From the NCBI RefSeq assembly GCF_900107035.1, contig NZ_FNOJ01000005.1, positions 1 through 64,000 on the forward strand: a stretch of DNA of 64,000 nt, in the 5' to 3' direction. This stretch comes from Alicyclobacillus hesperidum (GTDB taxonomy: Bacteria > Bacillota > Bacilli > Alicyclobacillales > Alicyclobacillaceae). Shown here piece by piece: positions 60,228 through 64,000 of this stretch (within the stretch, counting starts at the first letter, position 1; each line of letters starts with the position of its first letter). The notes under the pieces are model-generated. The model was not told the DNA's origin, made no database searches, and worked only from the letters and a program-made list of their open reading frames with translations. Made by a program: the position numbers and the translations under genes.

Positions 60228-61444
60228 GCGGTCATCACCGCCAGATTCGCCGATGCGAGGAGAATGCAAATAGCGAAGAAAAACATCAGGGCGACACCCG
60301 CGACACAGGCAAAGACAAGCACCATGGTCTTGCCTAAGGCCCCCAGACAGGTGACGATGGGTGTCTCGCCAAGGGGTTGCATTAAGGCAGCGCTACCGCC
60401 GTACATCGTCGCCACTGCGAGGATCTTTAACGCCGGGAAGACGGCGATGAGCGTGATGATCACTAACCCTGCGACGCCAACCGCGTTCTTCACCAACAGC
60501 GAGGCACTCAATACCGTCTCGGCCGCGTCCGAAATTGCTTTGCCCACCACTGGTACGAATGTACTGACCCCAAGTTTCATCGTCCTAAGCACAACACCGT
60601 CAACGATGCCTTTACCAGCACCTTGTACGGTTGATATGCCAATGAACACAGCCAATCCAAAGCTGAGGACAGCGACACTGACGGTTCGGATCAATCCCGC
60701 TAAGCGAGATAATGTGTAGCGAACCGATAGGGCACTCGTGAGATCGAGAACAGCAGCAAAAAAGATCAACGGGAAGACCACGTAAAACACCAAGTTGCTG
60801 ACGAAGTGAACGGTAAATAACAGCATCGGTTGGAAGAAAGCGGCGGACGCAAGCGAGCCAGACGCAGCCAGTAGTGTCACGGTGAGCGGCACGGTTGCAA
60901 GCATGAAATGATTCATGGTTTCAATCGCATGGCGAGCTGCACCAATGGTCTCGATGAGCGAGTGGGCGACCAGTGCGATGAGCACAAAACACACGACCAT
61001 ATCGGCCAATTCGCTGATGGACTCCTGCTCGAACGACGTTTGCAAGGTCTTTAGCACGGCGCCTGCAACACACAGGATGAGAATGCTACCCAAGAGCCCT
61101 GCGTCATCGACTAGTTCCTGAAAAAAATAGCGTAAGAGACCGTGTGTCACAGAGACGAAATTAGGGGGGCCATTGTGCAGGATCGATTTCACCAGACCTG
61201 GCCCAGACAGATTCGGCAAGTAACCACCGTACTCATTTAACAGATCTTGCCAGTATTCATCGATCGTCCGGGTCGGCAGGTGATCCAGTTGCGTCTGCGC
61301 CGCCTGTTGTATGGCGCTTTGTGCCTGAGCTTCCGCCTGGGTCAAGGAGGGGGCTGTCGTATCCGCAGAGACAATCGTCACTGGAACGATCAGCACCAGA
61401 AAACAGCACACGACGCACGCACACATCATGATGATCCGCCGCAC
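60224..61444 (-). CDS. spoIIIAE: Stage III sporulation protein AE
   Basis: A 406-aa polytopic membrane protein (signal peptide about 1-26, then about eight helices). LDLTSALSVRYTLSRLAGLI and GVSTFVPVVGKAISDAAETV are conserved blocks. Probably the export-gate-like part of the channel. The GTG at 61444 has GGAGGGAG upstream. Confidence 0.94.
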   Translation of the reverse strand: MRRIIMMCACVVCCFLVLIVPVTIVSADTTAPSLTQAEAQAQSAIQQAAQTQLDHLPTRTIDEYWQDLLNEYGGYLPNLSGPGLVKSILHNGPPNFVSVTHGLLRYFFQELVDDAGLLGSILILCVAGAVLKTLQTSFEQESISELADMVVCFVLIALVAHSLIETIGAARHAIETMNHFMLATVPLTVTLLAASGSLASAAFFQPMLLFTVHFVSNLVFYVVFPLIFFAAVLDLTSALSVRYTLSRLAGLIRTVSVAVLSFGLAVFIGISTVQGAGKGIVDGVVLRTMKLGVSTFVPVVGKAISDAAETVLSASLLVKNAVGVAGLVIITLIAVFPALKILAVATMYGGSAALMQPLGETPIVTCLGALGKTMVLVFACVAGVALMFFFAICILLASANLAVMTA

Positions 61445-61460
61445 CCCCGCTCCCTCCTTC

Positions 61461-61847
61461 TCACGGCAACAAGTGTACGATGGTCTGCACGACATCCGTG
61501 AAAATCGGAAGCGCAAGTACCACAATCCCCACTTTGCCCGCCAGTTCAATCCGCCCGCCAAGCGCTGACTCCCCCGCATCCCTGGCCACCTGTGCTGCAA
61601 ATTCAACGATATAGGCGATGCCAATAATTTTGAGAACAGTAGTCAAAAACGTCTGGCTTATCTTGGCATCCGTCGCCATACCGCGTAACTCCTGCACCAC
61701 ACCAGTCAACGAGTGCACGACCATCCACAGCAAGACAGCACCAGCAAAGATGCTGATAAGTGTCGCAAACTGCGGCGAGTGTTGCCGCAAAATGGTCGCT
61801 AGAACCGTGGCGGTTAAGCCAATGCCAACCAATTGGAAGATGTGCAT
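61461..61847 (-). CDS. spoIIIAD: Stage III sporulation protein AD
   Basis: A 128-aa membrane protein with about three or four helices; IAYIVEFAAQVARDAGESAL is the family block. The ATG at 61847 is used; GTG 61856 is possible. Ten bases after spoIIIAC. Confidence 0.93.
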   Translation of the reverse strand: MHIFQLVGIGLTATVLATILRQHSPQFATLISIFAGAVLLWMVVHSLTGVVQELRGMATDAKISQTFLTTVLKIIGIAYIVEFAAQVARDAGESALGGRIELAGKVGIVVLALPIFTDVVQTIVHLLP

Positions 61848-61856
61848 TGGCCTCAC

Positions 61857-62060
61857 CTACTGCAGCAAAAATACACTGGTAATTTCATGATACAAGTGAT
61901 CGACGTAGCCAATGACGATGGCAAATACAGCAACAAGGCCAGCCAACGTCGCCCAGTGCGCAAAATCCTCTTTGCCGCTTTGCTTAAGCACGGTGTGAAA
62001 AATGGCTGCGATAAAGCCTACTGCAAAAATTCGAAAGATGTCCCGAATCTCCGGTGACAC
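61857..62060 (-). CDS. spoIIIAC: Stage III sporulation protein AC
   Basis: A 67-aa protein with two helices (B. subtilis 68 aa). FHTVLKQSGKEDFAHWATLAG is diagnostic. The GTG at 62060 has GGGGGG 7 bases upstream; ATG 62084 would add an atypical N-terminus. Confidence 0.93.
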   Translation of the reverse strand: MSPEIRDIFRIFAVGFIAAIFHTVLKQSGKEDFAHWATLAGLVAVFAIVIGYVDHLYHEITSVFLLQ

Positions 62061-62111
62061 CGCGTCGCCCCCCCATCTCCCCATCCACAGGCCAAATTCC
62101 TCGAAACAATC

Positions 62112-62627
62112 TCAATAGAGTAGAATGACAAGCAGAACGCCGGCGAGGACACCAAGATATTGCCAAAGGCGAGCACTTCGCTCAGCCTCTTCCCGAGCCT
62201 GTACCTCGGCCTGTTCAAGCGCCTGTGCCGCAAGCTGAAACTGTCCATGTAAATGCACCGCATCCATCGTGGCCAAGGATGCTGCCACGCCATCCAACGG
62301 ATCGAAATCGGACGATCGATACGCACTTTCCGACGCGACGCTCTGTGCTGCGGCAGCAAACGATTCGGCGACACTACGTCCGTCTTCCTGCAGGTGTTTC
62401 GCAGCCGTAACAAACCACTTGCCACATGCGCCTCCACTATTCTGACCGACATCGATAAGGGCTCGTGGTAAGGGTTTGGCATGATACTCCACTTCCGCTT
62501 GCAGTTGTTGCACCGCTTGTAAAAGACGGCGCAGTTCGCGTGGGCGCTCCCGATACGCATGTGCCATGCGAAACCCAATGAGCGTGGTCGCGAAGACGAT
62601 GATCACGGACCCAACTAGTTTCAACAC
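62112..62627 (-). CDS. spoIIIAB: Stage III sporulation protein AB
   Basis: A 171-aa protein, the same length as in B. subtilis. An N-terminal helix (about 3-19), a helical soluble part resembling a GspF domain (RRLLQAVQQLQAEVEYHAKPL) and a C-terminal helix. GTG start with GGGGGC upstream, 13 bases after spoIIIAA. Confidence 0.93.
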   Translation of the reverse strand: MLKLVGSVIIVFATTLIGFRMAHAYRERPRELRRLLQAVQQLQAEVEYHAKPLPRALIDVGQNSGGACGKWFVTAAKHLQEDGRSVAESFAAAAQSVASESAYRSSDFDPLDGVAASLATMDAVHLHGQFQLAAQALEQAEVQAREEAERSARLWQYLGVLAGVLLVILLY

Positions 62628-62640
62628 GCGATGCGCCCCC

Positions 62641-63633
62641 TCAAGTCAACGAACGGCCGTCTCCGTCCAGCACGCACTCGATTGTGCCGGGGCCGCGCCG
62701 CCGGCTGAGTATGATGTAGCGTGCAAACGCGTGCGCCTGAAACAGTTCTTCCATGTGTGGTCGTCTGCGCCAGCTTGCCAGCGACGAGGCGTGAGCGGTA
62801 GTGATGACCGCAACCCCCGCATTGGCCGCCTCGAGTATGGCCTCGACGTCTCCGTGCTTGCCAATTTCGTCGGTGACGACAATATCGGGCGAGAGGCTGC
62901 GAATCGCCATGAGTAGGCCTTCTGCTTTCGGGCACCCGTCCAAGACGTCGGTCCGCGGACCGAGGGCAAACTGTGGACGCCCTTCGAACATGCCTGCAAT
63001 TTCTGAACGTTCGTCGATGATGACGACTTTGCTGGGAGACCTGCGCCGTGTGACAAGATTTTCGCTCCACTGGCGAGCTATGTCGCGAACCAACGTCGTT
63101 TTTCCACACTGCGGTGGTGAAATCACCAGGGTCGACAACGGGTGCCCATCTCCGCGATCCGCCAACCACGGCCGCAGGGGTGTCGCCATCCCTGGATGGG
63201 CGCGGGCGATGCGAATATTGAGCGATGAGATGCTGCGAATGGAGCGAATGTGTCCGCCATCCGTGACGATACGACCGGCAACGCCGATGCGATGGCCTCC
63301 AGGCAACGTAATGAACCCCTTGCGCAACTCCTCTTCGACCGCGTACAGAGAAAACTGTGTAACTTGCTGCATGACGTGCTCGAGAGCGGCTTGCGACAGC
63401 ACGGCAGCGGCTGGCGGCATCAGCGTGAGTCCACCGCCTTGTTTCAGGTATTGACTATTTACTCCAAACCGTAATTCGATTGGCTGGCCAATCCGCAGGC
63501 GAACTTCCTCAAGCTCAGCCAAAATGGTGTCGTCGAGGGCAAGGAGTAAGCGCTGAAGATCGACCGGAAGCACAGCAAGGGCCTGATTCCAGCCATCCGT
63601 TTCCTGAGGTCGGAATGGCGGCGGGATCGACAT
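62641..63633 (-). CDS. spoIIIAA: Stage III sporulation protein AA (ATPase)
   Basis: A 330-aa secretion-type ATPase that powers the SpoIIIA channel. Walker A PPQCGKTT (173-180), VIIDERSEIAG (204-214) and IVVTDEIGKHGDVEAI (Walker B). The ATG at 63633 has GGAGGTGG; an upstream ATG at 63684 falls on the -10 region. First gene of the operon. Confidence 0.96.
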   Translation of the reverse strand: MSIPPPFRPQETDGWNQALAVLPVDLQRLLLALDDTILAELEEVRLRIGQPIELRFGVNSQYLKQGGGLTLMPPAAAVLSQAALEHVMQQVTQFSLYAVEEELRKGFITLPGGHRIGVAGRIVTDGGHIRSIRSISSLNIRIARAHPGMATPLRPWLADRGDGHPLSTLVISPPQCGKTTLVRDIARQWSENLVTRRRSPSKVVIIDERSEIAGMFEGRPQFALGPRTDVLDGCPKAEGLLMAIRSLSPDIVVTDEIGKHGDVEAILEAANAGVAVITTAHASSLASWRRRPHMEELFQAHAFARYIILSRRRGPGTIECVLDGDGRSLT

Positions 63634-63659
63634 CGTTGTCCACCTCCCATCTACTGCAA

Positions 63660-63688
63660 TATATATGGACAGGGGTACAAGCATATGC
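63660..63688 (-). promoter_or_regulatory. SigE-type promoter of the spoIIIA operon
   Basis: On the minus strand GCATATG (63682-63688), a 14-bp spacer and CATATATA (63660-63667) fit the SigE consensus KMATATT-N14-CATACAMT. The start codon is 27 bases after the -10. The B. subtilis operon is SigE dependent. Confidence 0.65.
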
Positions 63689-63764
63689 GAACAATCGCCG
63701 GAAACACGAACGGTTTACCGCTCACTTGCATTGACTGAAGGGAGAAGGTTGGGGAGGTAGCGCC

Positions 63765-63863
63765 GTGGATGTCTCAATCATGATCCGATGGATTGTCGTG
63801 TTTCTGATTATTTTCGTCTTGTTGATGGCGCTCGTTTTCAGCTTGCTCAAAAAGAAAGCATGA
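63765..63863 (+). CDS. Tiny membrane protein between spoIIIAA and yqhV
   Basis: A 32-aa frame from GTG at 63765 with GGGGAGG 7 bases upstream: MDVSIMIRW, a hydrophobic helix of about 18 residues, then KKKA. It runs opposite to its neighbours. Unknown; the good ribosome site and single-helix plan suggest a real small protein. Confidence 0.45.
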   Translation: MDVSIMIRWIVVFLIIFVLLMALVFSLLKKKA

Positions 63864-63891
63864 CCGTCAGACCTGCTTGCCGCGAGGTGAT

Positions 63892-64000
63892 TCAAGGACG
63901 CGAGCCATATAAAACCAAACCCACTCCAATCACGACGAGGGCCATGCGCCACAGTCTCACCTCGCCCGCAAGCCCGGTCAGCCCGAGCGCAGTCACGGAA
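63892..64000 (-). CDS. YqhV-like (DUF2619) membrane protein, 3' part
   Basis: Last 35 codons of a gene that begins outside the window: SVTALGLTGLAG, then a hydrophobic helix and GSRP. The order yqhV-spoIIIAA is that of B. subtilis, and the residues fit DUF2619. Partial. Confidence 0.65.
   Translation of the reverse strand, partial: SVTALGLTGLAGEVRLWRMALVVIGVGLVLYGSRP

Noticed and set aside
62801-63454. 217-codon plus-strand frame
   Set aside because: Antisense to spoIIIAA; long only because of high GC and codon bias.
1-64000. CRISPR array, prophage or integrated element
   Set aside because: No regularly spaced direct repeats, phage genes, integrase clusters or tRNA attachment sites were seen; the only recombinase is the housekeeping XerD.

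Overview
The window is a piece of chromosome from an endospore-forming Firmicute of the Bacillales type. The signs are complete sporulation loci (spoIIA-sigF, spoVA, spo0A-spoIVB, spoIIIAA-AH, spmAB, spoIIM, gerW), strong AGGAGG-type ribosome sites, many GTG/TTG starts, and the Bacillus-like orders recN-spoIVB-spo0A, xerD-deoB-dacF-spoIIAA-AB-sigF and folD-xseA-xseB-ispA. A large structured RNA followed by an OapA-like membrane gene (OLE RNA system, known mostly from extremophilic Firmicutes), hemQ and moderately high GC point to an Alicyclobacillaceae-like organism; the genus is inference.

Layout. 1-450: 5' end of a 16S rRNA gene (minus strand) with leader and tandem promoters. 450-9000: mixed housekeeping and unknown genes (UvrD-like helicase, phosphohydrolase, methyltransferase, rhodanese, trypsin-like protease, DUF2797, PrsW-like protease, sirtuin, XRE regulator). 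9000-22900: almost entirely minus strand: a ResDE-like two-component pair, sporulation lipoprotein, rluB, spmAB, gerW/ytfJ, DUF2953, scpBA, site-2 protease, spermidine-synthase-like protein, spoVA genes, then sigF-spoIIAB-spoIIAA. 23000-34200: an XRE-TPR regulator, dacF, deoB, xerD, RNHCP, spoIIM, an EndoQ-like gene, nudF, an M20 peptidase, lipB, lipA, moaC. 34270-41080: a MoaD-MoaE fusion, a GH18 protein, a permease, a lipoprotein, an M48-like peptidase, a YjcZ-like small protein, an M20 amidohydrolase, hemQ and an unknown membrane protein. 41600-52650: spo0A, spoIVB, recN, nadK, an unknown membrane gene, tlyA, oapA, OLE RNA, ispA, xseB, xseA, folD. 52700-64000: ferredoxin-NADP reductase, Kae1-like protein, nusB, DUF2273, amaP, asp23, accC, accB, spoIIIAH to spoIIIAA, a tiny membrane protein and the end of yqhV.

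Working together. Spo0A, whose own gene has a SigH-type promoter and tandem 0A boxes, should drive spoIIA through a second SigH-type promoter that also has 0A boxes. SpoIIAA/SpoIIAB control SigF. The SpoIIIA channel, whose operon has a SigE-type promoter, the SpoIVB protease, SpoIIM, SpmA/B, DacF and SpoVA proteins then act in engulfment, forespore-mother cell signalling, cortex formation and dipicolinate uptake. The most notable non-protein element is the roughly 0.6 kb OLE RNA at about 48520-49135 with its partner oapA.

Points that differ from the Bacillus reference arrangement: no resABC before resDE, no punA between deoB and dacF, spoVA reduced to C-D-EB-EA, no dxs beside oapA, no argR beside recN, and a short SpoIIIAG. 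Two small proteins (5356-5529 and 9046-9213) look like paralogues of an unrecognised family.
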